Source: a bacterium UBP11_UBA4055
GTDB lineage: Bacteria; UBA4055
Reading direction: 5' to 3'
Assembly (NCBI GenBank): GCA_002382735.1
Contig: DFZN01000071.1
Coordinates: 1-64,000 of the forward strand
Length of the DNA stretch: 64,000 nucleotides
The position numbers and the translations under genes are program-made. Under the pieces are notes generated by a model. The model was not told where the DNA came from. It saw only the letters and a list, made by a program, of their open reading frames with translations, and made no database searches. Of the stretch, positions 44,396 to 51,948 are shown piece after piece; the stretch's first letter is position 1; each line of letters opens with the position of its first letter.

Positions 44396-45619
44396 TTATT
44401 TAGTCAGTCTTTTTATCTCCGAGGCAATTTCGTAAACAGCCTCTGCATACGAGTCACTTGTATTATATCTGAGTATCATTTTCACGATCTTGCCGCGGTT
44501 TGCCGGAACGAGCTCATAAAAACGGTCCCATCCGTTCGCGTTAAGAAAGTTACCTATACTCATTATTGCGTCGTCCATATTCATAAGGTCTGCATGTCCG
44601 TCACCGTTGCCGTCTTTTGCAAGATAAAGATTAAAGGGCATGAACTGAGTGAAGCCGACAGCACCAACGAAATTACTCTTTGTTTCCGCGGGATCAATAG
44701 AATTGTCAATAGTGTATTTCACCATATTATAAAGACTGTTAGCCGCGGAATCCTTTAATCTCGAGATCCTTTTAATATTATTGATCCTCACTTTAGATTC
44801 GTAGGCAGGATTTTCAATAGCGAACTGAGCCTGCGCGAGAAGTACTTCGAAAGGATTGTATTTGAGCGGATATCTTCCCAGGTTGGTTTCTTTTCTGAGT
44901 ATAGCAACGATTATCTCGCGGTTGACATTAAATTCAGATTCAGCTTTTTCGAGAGCGAGAGCATGAGTTTTTGTAAATTCGGTCAGTTCATCAAAATTAA
45001 ATTTTGTGATATCGAATTTGTCAGCCTTATACTGCTCTTTTATAGAGTTGGGTCTGTAATAGAAGTTGATGGGTTCGAATCCGAGCCTGTTTATCCTTGA
45101 AAGAACGCTGTCCATTTTACTTACATCAATTGATTCCGAGATCAGCCTGTTCTTTAATAATCTGTATGTGTCTGTTTTTTTGAAATTCTCAAGAACGAAT
45201 TCGGACATGTACTTTTTAAGGATATTCAGTTCAACAGCGAAAGTCACATACTGAATTACAGTGGAATCATTCCATGAATCGAGTCTTTTATTAAAATAAT
45301 CGTCGTTAAGAAGGTCTTCTCTTATATTCGTCATTGTTTCAAGAGTATCGAAAACTTCAGCAAGTCTGTATTTGTAAATATTATAATGTAATGTTTTAAA
45401 AAAAATCGAGTCAGAAAGATCGCTTATTTTGCTTCTGTCGACAAAAAAGTCGTAAATCCGGGAGTTTATTGTGTCTCTTAAAGATGAAAGATAGATGTCT
45501 CTGTATTCATAAAGGTATTTTGATCGGGGACTTGAAATATTCCTGAATTCCTGAGAATTCAACAAAGCCGAGATCATAAGAATAAGAACTCCCGAGATAT
45601 TTATATAACTAACACGCAA
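44396..45619 (-). CDS. MltB-like lytic transglycosylase
   Basis: About 407 residues with a TTG start at 45619 placed 5 bases after AAGGAG; a longer form from 45664 lacks an RBS. N-terminal hydrophobic segment for export, a 200-residue helical domain of unknown type, then an SLT_2/MltB-type domain: catalytic Glu in AILRKETNLGRYP, FVGAVGFTQFMP, a calcium-binding-like KDGNGDGHADLMNMDDA and ILRYNTSDSYAEAV. Cleaves peptidoglycan glycan strands non-hydrolytically. Confidence 0.82.
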   Translation of the reverse strand: MRVSYINISGVLILMISALLNSQEFRNISSPRSKYLYEYRDIYLSSLRDTINSRIYDFFVDRSKISDLSDSIFFKTLHYNIYKYRLAEVFDTLETMTNIREDLLNDDYFNKRLDSWNDSTVIQYVTFAVELNILKKYMSEFVLENFKKTDTYRLLKNRLISESIDVSKMDSVLSRINRLGFEPINFYYRPNSIKEQYKADKFDITKFNFDELTEFTKTHALALEKAESEFNVNREIIVAILRKETNLGRYPLKYNPFEVLLAQAQFAIENPAYESKVRINNIKRISRLKDSAANSLYNMVKYTIDNSIDPAETKSNFVGAVGFTQFMPFNLYLAKDGNGDGHADLMNMDDAIMSIGNFLNANGWDRFYELVPANRGKIVKMILRYNTSDSYAEAVYEIASEIKRLTK

Positions 45620-45655
45620 ACCTGCTCCTTTTTTGAAAAATAAATACCGAATACT

Positions 45656-45684
45656 AAAATACAAAAAAAACAGGCATTATTCAA
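45656..45684 (-). promoter_or_regulatory. Promoter of the transglycosylase gene
   Basis: Minus strand TTGAAT (45684-45679), 17-base spacer, TATTTT (45661-45656). Confidence 0.6.
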
Positions 45685-45718
45685 CAAAAAATCCTGAAAA
45701 GTTTTACTATAAATTATA

Positions 45719-45747
45719 TTGACTTGAGGTTATAAATAAAATATATT
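45719..45747 (+). promoter_or_regulatory. Promoter of pilT-gcvH-gcvPA
   Basis: TTGACT (45719-45724), 17-base spacer, TATATT (45742-45747); GGGAG RBS ahead of the ATG at 45779. Divergent from the transglycosylase promoter. Confidence 0.75.
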
Positions 45748-45778
45748 CCGTATTGCGATTTTACAAAGGGAGTCAACT

Positions 45779-46894
45779 ATGATAGATCTTCAAAAAATGT
45801 TCGCATCCCTCCTGGAATCGGGAGGATCTGATATCCATCTTAAAGTCGGGATCAAACCGATCTTCAGGATAAATGGACAGCTTGTAGACTGGTCGGATGA
45901 ATCCGTTTCGATGGAAGACATGAATTCGATCGCCGATAAATTGATGGCTAAAAGGGAAAAAGAGACCTTCACAGCGCAGAAAGAAGTCGATTTCGGTTTC
46001 GGCGTGACCGGTGTTGGAAGATTCAGGGTCAATATTTACAAACAGAGAGGAACGATAGCCATAGCGATCAGGGCTATCCCTTTCGATATAAAAAACATAG
46101 ATGAACTTCATCTTCCCGAGGTTCTTAAAAAAATGTGTATGACACCCAGAGGTCTGGTAATAGTTACAGGAACCGTAGGTTCCGGAAAGTCTACGACTAT
46201 AGCGGCCATGCTCGAACATATTAATCAGATCAGGAGAACGAATATAATAACGATTGAGGACCCGATCGAGTTCCTTTTCAGAGATAAAAAATCGGTCATC
46301 CATCAGAGAGAGGTGGGCAGCGATACCGATTCGTATCAGGGTTCCCTCAGATATCTTTTAAGACAGGACCCGGACATAATTATGATCGGCGAGATCAGAG
46401 ACCCTGACAGTATGTACACCGCCATCAGAGCTGCAAATACCGGACATCTTGTTTTTACAACCCTTCATACCACCGATGCGATGCAGACTATAAACAGGAT
46501 ACTTTCGTTCTTCCCGGGTGACCTCCAGAACGAGATCAGGAACCTTTTGGCCGTCACGCTGACGGGAATTATATCGCAGAGGCTTATACCTACAAGGGAC
46601 GGCAAAGGCCGTGTTCCGGCAACTGAGGTGCTCGTAAACAACGAGACCATTAAAGAAGCTATAATCGACCCTTCAAAATCCTCCGATATAAAAATGTCGA
46701 TTGAGAAAGGTGAGGTAATTTACGGAATGCACAACTTCGACCAGAGTATATACAAACTTTATGAAAAAGGGCTTATTTCCTACGAAGAGGCCTTAAGAGG
46801 AGCTTCAACGCCGACAGATTTCGAGAGAAGACTAAAGGGGCTCGATACTTCCGACAGCAACAATTATGAACTTGGCGATTACAGATCTAACTAG
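45779..46894 (+). CDS. pilT: Type IV pilus retraction ATPase PilT
   Basis: 371 residues. N-terminal PAS-like domain with SGGSDIHLKVG, Walker A GTVGSGKST (131-139), Asp box ITIEDPIEF, Walker B DPDIIMIGEIRD and His box TGHLVFTTLHTTDA. Also carries the PilT-type region SLRYLLRQDPD and a C-terminal helix. Hexameric motor for pilus disassembly and twitching. No other pilus gene lies in the window. Sharing an operon with glycine cleavage genes is odd. Confidence 0.93.
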   Translation: MIDLQKMFASLLESGGSDIHLKVGIKPIFRINGQLVDWSDESVSMEDMNSIADKLMAKREKETFTAQKEVDFGFGVTGVGRFRVNIYKQRGTIAIAIRAIPFDIKNIDELHLPEVLKKMCMTPRGLVIVTGTVGSGKSTTIAAMLEHINQIRRTNIITIEDPIEFLFRDKKSVIHQREVGSDTDSYQGSLRYLLRQDPDIIMIGEIRDPDSMYTAIRAANTGHLVFTTLHTTDAMQTINRILSFFPGDLQNEIRNLLAVTLTGIISQRLIPTRDGKGRVPATEVLVNNETIKEAIIDPSKSSDIKMSIEKGEVIYGMHNFDQSIYKLYEKGLISYEEALRGASTPTDFERRLKGLDTSDSNNYELGDYRSN

Positions 46895-46918
46895 AAAATA
46901 TAAAACAAGGAGAATGAA

Positions 46919-47296
46919 ATGGAATTTCCGAAGGAATTTCTTTTTACTGAAGACCACGAATACGCAAAGATCGATGGGGATATAGCTGTAATAGGAGTTT
47001 CTGAATACGCTCAGGAACAGCTTGGAGATATTACCTATGTCGAGCTTCCGCAGACAGGAACAAAATTTTCCAAAGGCGACAGCCTGGGCGTGATCGAAGC
47101 CGTGAAAGCTGCTTCCGATATCTATTCCCCCGTATCAGGAGAAATAATTGAAGTAAATTCTGATCTTGAGGGCAATCCCGAACTTATCAACAGCGACTGC
47201 TACGGGAAAGGCTGGATCGTAAAGCTGAGACTCTCGAACAAGGAGGAGCTCTCCGGTCTTATGAACTCCGAAGATTACAAATCACATGTAGAATAA
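46919..47296 (+). CDS. gcvH: Glycine cleavage system H protein
   Basis: 125 residues, AAGGAG RBS. Lipoyl carrier of glycine cleavage; the lipoylated lysine is Lys63 in GVIEAVKAASDIYSP. Directly followed by gcvPA. Confidence 0.95.
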   Translation: MEFPKEFLFTEDHEYAKIDGDIAVIGVSEYAQEQLGDITYVELPQTGTKFSKGDSLGVIEAVKAASDIYSPVSGEIIEVNSDLEGNPELINSDCYGKGWIVKLRLSNKEELSGLMNSEDYKSHVE

Positions 47297-47312
47297 AAAA
47301 CCGGAAGAAAAA

Positions 47313-48659
47313 ATGCCATATATCAGTAATACAGAAAAAGACAGACAGGAAATGCTGAAAGCTATAGGTGTTTCTGAATTCAAAGACCTGTTGAAGGAAA
47401 TTCCGGATGAATTTATTTTCAAAGGAAGACTTGGTCTGGGAAAAGGTCTGAGCGAAATGGAAGTGAGCAGGCAGGTAAGTAAACTTGCAGGCATGAACAG
47501 AAGTACATCGGACTGTGTTTCCTACATGGGAGCAGGATCTTACGATCACTACATACCTTCGATAGTGCCTTATCTTATTTCAAGACCGGAATTCCAGACG
47601 GCATATACGCCTTATCAGGCTGAAGTAAGTCAGGGAACGCTTCAGAGTATATATGAGTACCAGTCCCTGATATGCAACCTTACGGGAATGGATATCTGCA
47701 ACGCATCAATGTATGACGGAGCATCTGCAATGGCTGAAGCGGCAATCCTTGCATGCAGGCATACGAAGAAAAACAGAATACTCATATCGTCAACTGTAAA
47801 CCCTGCATGGGTCGAAGTTGTACGAACATTCACAAGACCTTCGGGATACGAAATTGAGATTATCGAGGTTTCAGACGGTGCTTTCGGGAAAAAAGATCTA
47901 GAGAAAAAAAATACTTCTGACGCATCATGCTTAATAGTTCAGAACCCGAATTTCTTTGGTAATATTGAAGATCATGACGGTATAGCGGATATTATTCACG
48001 GGAATAAAGGACTCTTTATTACTGCGATAGATCCGATCAGCATAGGCCTGCTTAAAAAACCGTCAGAGTCAGGTTCGGATATTGTTGTAGCAGAAGGTCA
48101 GGTTCTCGGACTTCCGCAGGCTTTCGGAGGGCCGTATCTCGGAATATTCGCAGCTACGAAGCCGTTCATGCGAAAGATACCCGGCCGCGTGGTCGGTGTG
48201 ACTGAAGATGCTGACGGAAAAAGAGGGTTCGTTCTTACCCTCCAGACCAGAGAGCAGCATATCAGAAGAGACAAGGCGACATCCAACATCTGCTCGAACC
48301 AGGCTTTGTGCGCGCTTGCAGCTGGAATATATCTCAACACTATGGGAGAGCAGGGCTTGAAAGAAGTAGCGGAGAACTGCTACAGAAGAAGCCACTACCT
48401 TGCAGCCGGCATAGCCTCAGTTGACGGCTTTGAACTAAAATACAAAATGCCATTCTTCAAGGAGTTCGTAGTTAAAACAAAATACGATGTCGAGAAGATA
48501 ATGAGCGTAATGCTTGAGAACGGTATATTTGCAGGTGTATCCCTCAAGAGATTTGGAATGGCTGCCGACGAATTCCTCGTAGCTGTTACTGAAAAACGAA
48601 GCAGAGAAGAGATGGATGAGTACATATCCGTTCTCAAAAAATTCAAGGATAAATTCTGA
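47313..48659 (+). CDS. gcvPA: Glycine decarboxylase subunit 1 (P protein, N-terminal half)
   Basis: 448 residues. In organisms with a split P protein, GcvPA pairs with GcvPB, which holds the PLP lysine. Typical motifs: SYMGAGSYDHYIPSIVPYL, FQTAYTPYQAEVSQGTLQSIYEYQ split over 118-140, and CNASMYDGASA. gcvPB and gcvT are not in the window, so the system is scattered. Followed by a strong terminator. Confidence 0.94.
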   Translation: MPYISNTEKDRQEMLKAIGVSEFKDLLKEIPDEFIFKGRLGLGKGLSEMEVSRQVSKLAGMNRSTSDCVSYMGAGSYDHYIPSIVPYLISRPEFQTAYTPYQAEVSQGTLQSIYEYQSLICNLTGMDICNASMYDGASAMAEAAILACRHTKKNRILISSTVNPAWVEVVRTFTRPSGYEIEIIEVSDGAFGKKDLEKKNTSDASCLIVQNPNFFGNIEDHDGIADIIHGNKGLFITAIDPISIGLLKKPSESGSDIVVAEGQVLGLPQAFGGPYLGIFAATKPFMRKIPGRVVGVTEDADGKRGFVLTLQTREQHIRRDKATSNICSNQALCALAAGIYLNTMGEQGLKEVAENCYRRSHYLAAGIASVDGFELKYKMPFFKEFVVKTKYDVEKIMSVMLENGIFAGVSLKRFGMAADEFLVAVTEKRSREEMDEYISVLKKFKDKF

Positions 48660-48677
48660 CAAATAAAAAATCCCGAT

Positions 48678-48704
48678 AAAAAGCGACGGAATCCGTCGCT
48701 TTTT
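48678..48704 (+). terminator. Terminator after gcvPA
   Basis: 12-bp stem, arms 48678-48689 and 48693-48704 (AAAAAGCGACGG with CCGTCGCTTTTT), loop AAT. Confidence 0.9.
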
Positions 48705-48718
48705 ATTTCGGAGGCTTG

Positions 48719-49648
48719 ATGAAACACAGGTTCAGCCACTATATTGAATACATCGTTATGCTCACTTTCCAGACGGCAATAAGAATTATCCCGCTTCATG
48801 CGGTCGTATCGGCAGCCGACTTTATTGCCCTGATACTCGGTGCGGCAGTTAAACCCAGAAATAAAATTGTTATGCAAAATCTCAAGGCAGCCTTTCCTGA
48901 TATGAAAGAAGATGAAAGAAAAAAAATAAGGGATATGTCATACAGGAATATTCTTATATCTTCATTCGAAAGTTACAAATATATGTTCCTTACTCCGGCT
49001 CAGAAACTAAAATATCTAATTGTCGATAAAGTATCTTCAGACCTTCTAATGTCCATAAATGCAGAGGGGAGAGGGTGCATCGTCGTAGGAGGTCATTACG
49101 GATTTTTTGAGGCCGGCGGCCACTACGCTAACTGTCACGGAATAAAATCGTCTTATGTTGTGGCCAATCAGAAGAACAAGCTTACCGAGCGTCTTATCGA
49201 TATCCCTAGAGAAAGATCTGGCATACTCGTCATACACAGAAAGCAGATGACGAAACTATTCAGAGCTCTTAAAGACAACTATTTCGTAGCTCTACTCTCA
49301 GACCAGAACGCCGGAAGGAAACACGGTGTTTTCGTAGATTTTTTCAACATGTCTGCATCGACCCATAAAAATCCTGCAGTAATAAGCCTGAGATATAACA
49401 TACCGATGCTCATGGTCAATACTGTTAGAGTTAATGATGACAGAACAAAACACAATCTGAGTTTTACAAAGATCGAATTTGATGATATTTTAACTTCGGA
49501 TAAAAATTTCGACGAAAAGGTAAAAGAACTTGTACAGAGATATACATCGGTTCTCGAAGCTCAGATAAGAAAAGCTCCCGAGCATTACTGGTGGATACAC
49601 AAAAGGTTCAAGACCCGACCTGATAAGAACGATCGTTTTTACAAATGA
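48719..49648 (+). CDS. LpxL/HtrB-type acyltransferase
   Basis: 309 residues from the ATG at 48719, with GGAGG upstream. Membrane-anchored acyltransferase of the lipid A late-acylation family: N-terminal hydrophobic segment, GGHYGFFE with the catalytic His126-x4-Glu131 pair, LLSDQNAGRKHGVFVDFF and the terminal PEHYWWIHKRFKTRP signature. Probably adds a secondary acyl chain to lipid A, which agrees with an LPS-bearing outer membrane and the lptE gene at 59702. Alternative: phosphatidylinositol-mannoside-like acyltransferase, less likely here. Confidence 0.85.
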   Translation: MKHRFSHYIEYIVMLTFQTAIRIIPLHAVVSAADFIALILGAAVKPRNKIVMQNLKAAFPDMKEDERKKIRDMSYRNILISSFESYKYMFLTPAQKLKYLIVDKVSSDLLMSINAEGRGCIVVGGHYGFFEAGGHYANCHGIKSSYVVANQKNKLTERLIDIPRERSGILVIHRKQMTKLFRALKDNYFVALLSDQNAGRKHGVFVDFFNMSASTHKNPAVISLRYNIPMLMVNTVRVNDDRTKHNLSFTKIEFDDILTSDKNFDEKVKELVQRYTSVLEAQIRKAPEHYWWIHKRFKTRPDKNDRFYK

Positions 49649-49674
49649 AAAAGACCCTCGAATAAGGGCCTTTT
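49649..49674. terminator. Bidirectional terminator between acyltransferase and rpmB
   Basis: Arms AAAAGACCCT (49649-49658) and AGGGCCTTTT (49665-49674), with an A-C mismatch on the + strand that is a G-U pair in the minus-strand RNA. Confidence 0.7.
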
Positions 49675-49696
49675 CCAACATTATGACTTTTAAATA

Positions 49697-49924
49697 TCAG
49701 GCGATAACTGTTTTTCCGGCCTTTATGCAGGATGTACAGGCTCTAATTTTCAAAGATTCATTGTCTTTTTTAACTCTAACCGTCTGAAGATTAGGATAAA
49801 AAACTCTTTTTGATCTTCCTGTAATATTGATACCGACTCCGCCTTTTTTCTTGGCCATACCTCTTCTGCAGAAAGATCCTCCGAAAACCGGTCCTTTTCC
49901 GCATATGTCGCAAATTCTTGACAT
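49697..49924 (-). CDS. rpmB: Ribosomal protein bL28
   Basis: 75 residues. Zinc-binding (C+) version with Cys5-x2-Cys8 and Cys63-x2-Cys66. Typical motifs ICDICGKGPVFG, NITGRSKRVFYPNLQ and ACTSCIKAGK. Single-gene unit with own promoter. Confidence 0.95.
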   Translation of the reverse strand: MSRICDICGKGPVFGGSFCRRGMAKKKGGVGINITGRSKRVFYPNLQTVRVKKDNESLKIRACTSCIKAGKTVIA

Positions 49925-49985
49925 GCTAACCTCTTTATTTCAATAAATTAATTCAATAAATCGAGCCTGAGCCCAACGAGGTTGA

Positions 49986-50014
49986 AATATAACCATACAT
50001 TAAAATATATGCAA
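49986..50014 (-). promoter_or_regulatory. Promoter of rpmB
   Basis: Minus strand TTGCAT (50014-50009), 17-base spacer, TATATT (49991-49986). Confidence 0.65.
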
Positions 50015-50046
50015 GTTAAATTTAGTGATATTTAACCTCACGGAAT

Positions 50047-51579
50047 TTAATATTTCTCAAGCCTGCCTACAGTTTTTTCGACCTCATCCAATATTTCACC
50101 TGACCTTACAAGCTCTTTCATGGTTGTGTGATCTTTATATAGAGGTCTGTCGATATCCAAAAATTCGACATATTTTCTTATCACATCTTTTGCCTTTTGT
50201 GTTCCTTTTCCGAAACTGTACTCGGACTTTCTGAAATCAAGAGCCTGTGCTGCCGCCATGAACTCTATACCGAGAATACCGTTCGCATTGTCGAGTATCT
50301 GGAAGTTCTTTATCGCAGTATTCATTCCCATTGAAACAAAATCCTCCTGATCAGCCGCAGCAGGTATGGACATTATTGAGGCCGGAGTGGATAGAAGTTT
50401 CTGTTCAGTTATCTGCATGTCCGCTGTATATTGGCTGAGCATGAGACCCGAGAACATTCCTGCGCCTTTCGTAAGGAAAGCGGGTAGTCCAACGCTCAGG
50501 GCGGGATTATTGAGCCTGTTCATTCTTCTCTCAGAAAGAATGCTGACCATTGTGATGCAGTAACCGGCCATGTCCATAGGAACAGAGACAGGCGATCCTT
50601 GAAAGTTTGCGCCCGAAATCTGAAGATCTTTTTCCGGGAAAAATATCGGGTTGTCGCCTACGCCGTTAAGCTCGATCTCGACCTGAGATTTGGCATAGGC
50701 CAGCGCGTCATGCGCGGCTCCGATTACCTGAGGCGTCGATCTCATAGAATATGCGTCTTGTACTTTGCACTTTACTCTTCCTTCTTTAAGATCTCCGCCT
50801 GAAACGATCTTGTTAATCGACTCCGCACTTCTTATTGCGCCTTTAAACCCCCTGACCTCATGAAGAAGTCTTGTGTAGGGTTTCATATTGGCTTTGAGAG
50901 CTTCAAGCGACATTGACGCTGCTATTTCAGCCTGTTTCAGCCAGCGGTCGGCATCATAAAGAAAGATAGCGCTCATGGCCGTAAGTACATTAGAGCCGTT
51001 GATGGTGGCAAGCCCGTCCCTTGCTTTAAGGCCCGGAACAGGTATGCGCGCCTTGTCCATCGCTTCTTTAGCAGGCATAAGCTTTTCTTTGTAATATGCC
51101 TGTCCTTCCCCCATCATAAGTAGTGCTATCTGTGACATCGGGGCGAGGTCGCCGCATGCTCCTACCGAACCTTTCTGGCAGACATAAGGCGTAACTCCCT
51201 TGTTCAGAAGGTCAACAAGAGTCTGAGTTATCTCGATCCTGACGCCGGAATTACCGTGGGCGTGTACATTGATCCTTCCGAGCATAGCTCCCCTTACATA
51301 CTCTATTGGGGCAGGGTCGCCGATGCCTGCGGCATGATTATAAATAAGATATTTCTGAAAATCCTTGACCTGAGCATCTGAAAGGACCACTTCGGAAAAT
51401 TCGCCGATCCCGGTGTTTACGCCATACATCGTTTCTTTTGCTTTTACTTTTTTCTCGAGCATTTCTCTGCATTTATTTATTCTTTCCACAGCCGCGGGAT
51501 GCAGTTTTACTTTTTCGTTGAATCTTGCGACTTTAACGACTTTCTCAACAGTCAGTCCAGACCCTGTTAATACGACCAT
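50047..51579 (-). CDS. Histidine ammonia-lyase family protein with Ala-Cys-Gly MIO triad
   Basis: 510 residues, full length for HAL. MIO-dependent ammonia-lyases make urocanate from histidine (or coumarate/cinnamate in TAL/PAL). The family's self-cyclising Ala-Ser-Gly triad is here Ala141-Cys142-Gly143 (GSVGACGDLAPMS; the Cys codon TGC is at 51154-51156). Other active-site elements are kept: YGVNTGIGEF, YNHAAGIG, VQDAYSMRSTPQ and the QEDFVSMG segment. Enzyme studies of HAL Ser-to-Cys mutants reported retained activity, so the protein may still form MIO. hutU and hutI are not adjacent. A second HAL lies upstream at 51949. Confidence 0.88.
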   Translation of the reverse strand: MVVLTGSGLTVEKVVKVARFNEKVKLHPAAVERINKCREMLEKKVKAKETMYGVNTGIGEFSEVVLSDAQVKDFQKYLIYNHAAGIGDPAPIEYVRGAMLGRINVHAHGNSGVRIEITQTLVDLLNKGVTPYVCQKGSVGACGDLAPMSQIALLMMGEGQAYYKEKLMPAKEAMDKARIPVPGLKARDGLATINGSNVLTAMSAIFLYDADRWLKQAEIAASMSLEALKANMKPYTRLLHEVRGFKGAIRSAESINKIVSGGDLKEGRVKCKVQDAYSMRSTPQVIGAAHDALAYAKSQVEIELNGVGDNPIFFPEKDLQISGANFQGSPVSVPMDMAGYCITMVSILSERRMNRLNNPALSVGLPAFLTKGAGMFSGLMLSQYTADMQITEQKLLSTPASIMSIPAAADQEDFVSMGMNTAIKNFQILDNANGILGIEFMAAAQALDFRKSEYSFGKGTQKAKDVIRKYVEFLDIDRPLYKDHTTMKELVRSGEILDEVEKTVGRLEKY

Positions 51580-51607
51580 TTTTATTCTCCTACTAATTTT
51601 TTAGTTA
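51580..51607 (-). promoter_or_regulatory. 5' leader and RBS of the first ammonia-lyase, shared with atpK
   Basis: The minus-strand 23 bases 51607-51585 are identical to bases 1-23 of the window ahead of atpK: a small CTAA/TTAG hairpin followed by TAGGAGAA. After one inserted base the match continues to ATGG. AGGAG is well placed for the start at 51579. Confidence 0.75.
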
Positions 51608-51675
51608 AATTTCATAAAGTTTTTTGTTAAATTTGTAATAGCAAGACAGCCGCATTTTTTTTAGGTCACTGTTTT

Positions 51676-51808
51676 CGAACAAACCTCGACGGGAGTCAGC
51701 TGCTTGCTGTTAATCCCGATAAGTTGGTTAGGCATAATAGCCTCAGTCAATATGGAGATTGGATAACAGCAATACCTTGCTAACAAAAACTAACCGAAGG
51801 AGGTTCAA
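51676..51808 (+). ncRNA. Structured RNA candidate, riboswitch-like
   Basis: Dense, mutually exclusive pairings: CGGGA/TCCCG (51690-94 with 51714-18) enclosing CAGC/GCTG (51697-700 with 51706-09); TTGCTGTTA/TAACAGCAA (51704-12 with 51764-72, 9 bp perfect); TTGGTTAG/CTAACCGA (51724-31 with 51790-97); AGCAA/TTGCT (51768-72 with 51777-81); and AACCTC/GAGGTT (51682-87 with 51800-05), which would hide the ribosome binding site of the short ORF at 51809. I do not recognise a known riboswitch, 6S, SRP, RNase P or tmRNA signature. The strand is inferred from the RBS. Confidence 0.4.
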
Positions 51809-51886
51809 ATGTATTTCTCAGGATATTGCAAAGCTGAAAACCGAAATCAAAACCATAGCGTAATTTTTTTGGACTGTCTTTCTTGA
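51809..51886 (+). CDS. Possible 25-residue leader peptide or small protein
   Basis: ATG with a strong RBS, GAAGGAGGTTCAA, 5 to 6 bases upstream, then 25 codons ending in TGA. The product begins MYFSGYCKAENRN and has no recognised relative. The RBS can pair with 51682-51687 upstream. The stop codon lies in an inverted repeat TTGAC/GTCAA (51883-51895). No larger + strand gene follows, because the next gene converges. The hairpin TTTTAG/CTAAAA downstream near 51904-51921 could be a weak terminator. Confidence 0.35.
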   Translation: MYFSGYCKAENRNQNHSVIFLDCLS

Positions 51887-51948
51887 CTATGTCAATGAAC
51901 GGGTTTTAGGCGGTTCTAAAAATTCATTTTATTAATAGTTGACTCCGG

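Noticed and set aside
45072..45082. GGTTCGAATCC, a perfect tRNA T-loop-like string
   Set aside because: It lies inside the MltB-like gene, and no acceptor, D or anticodon stems can be formed around it.
48395..48877. A 160-codon minus-strand frame
   Set aside because: Antisense to gcvPA and the acyltransferase and crosses their terminator; composition is that of a shadow frame.
51727..51797. GTTAGGC and CTAAC strings resembling integron attC ends
   Set aside because: The order and orientation of the conserved core sites do not fit attC, and no integrase or cassette array is present.
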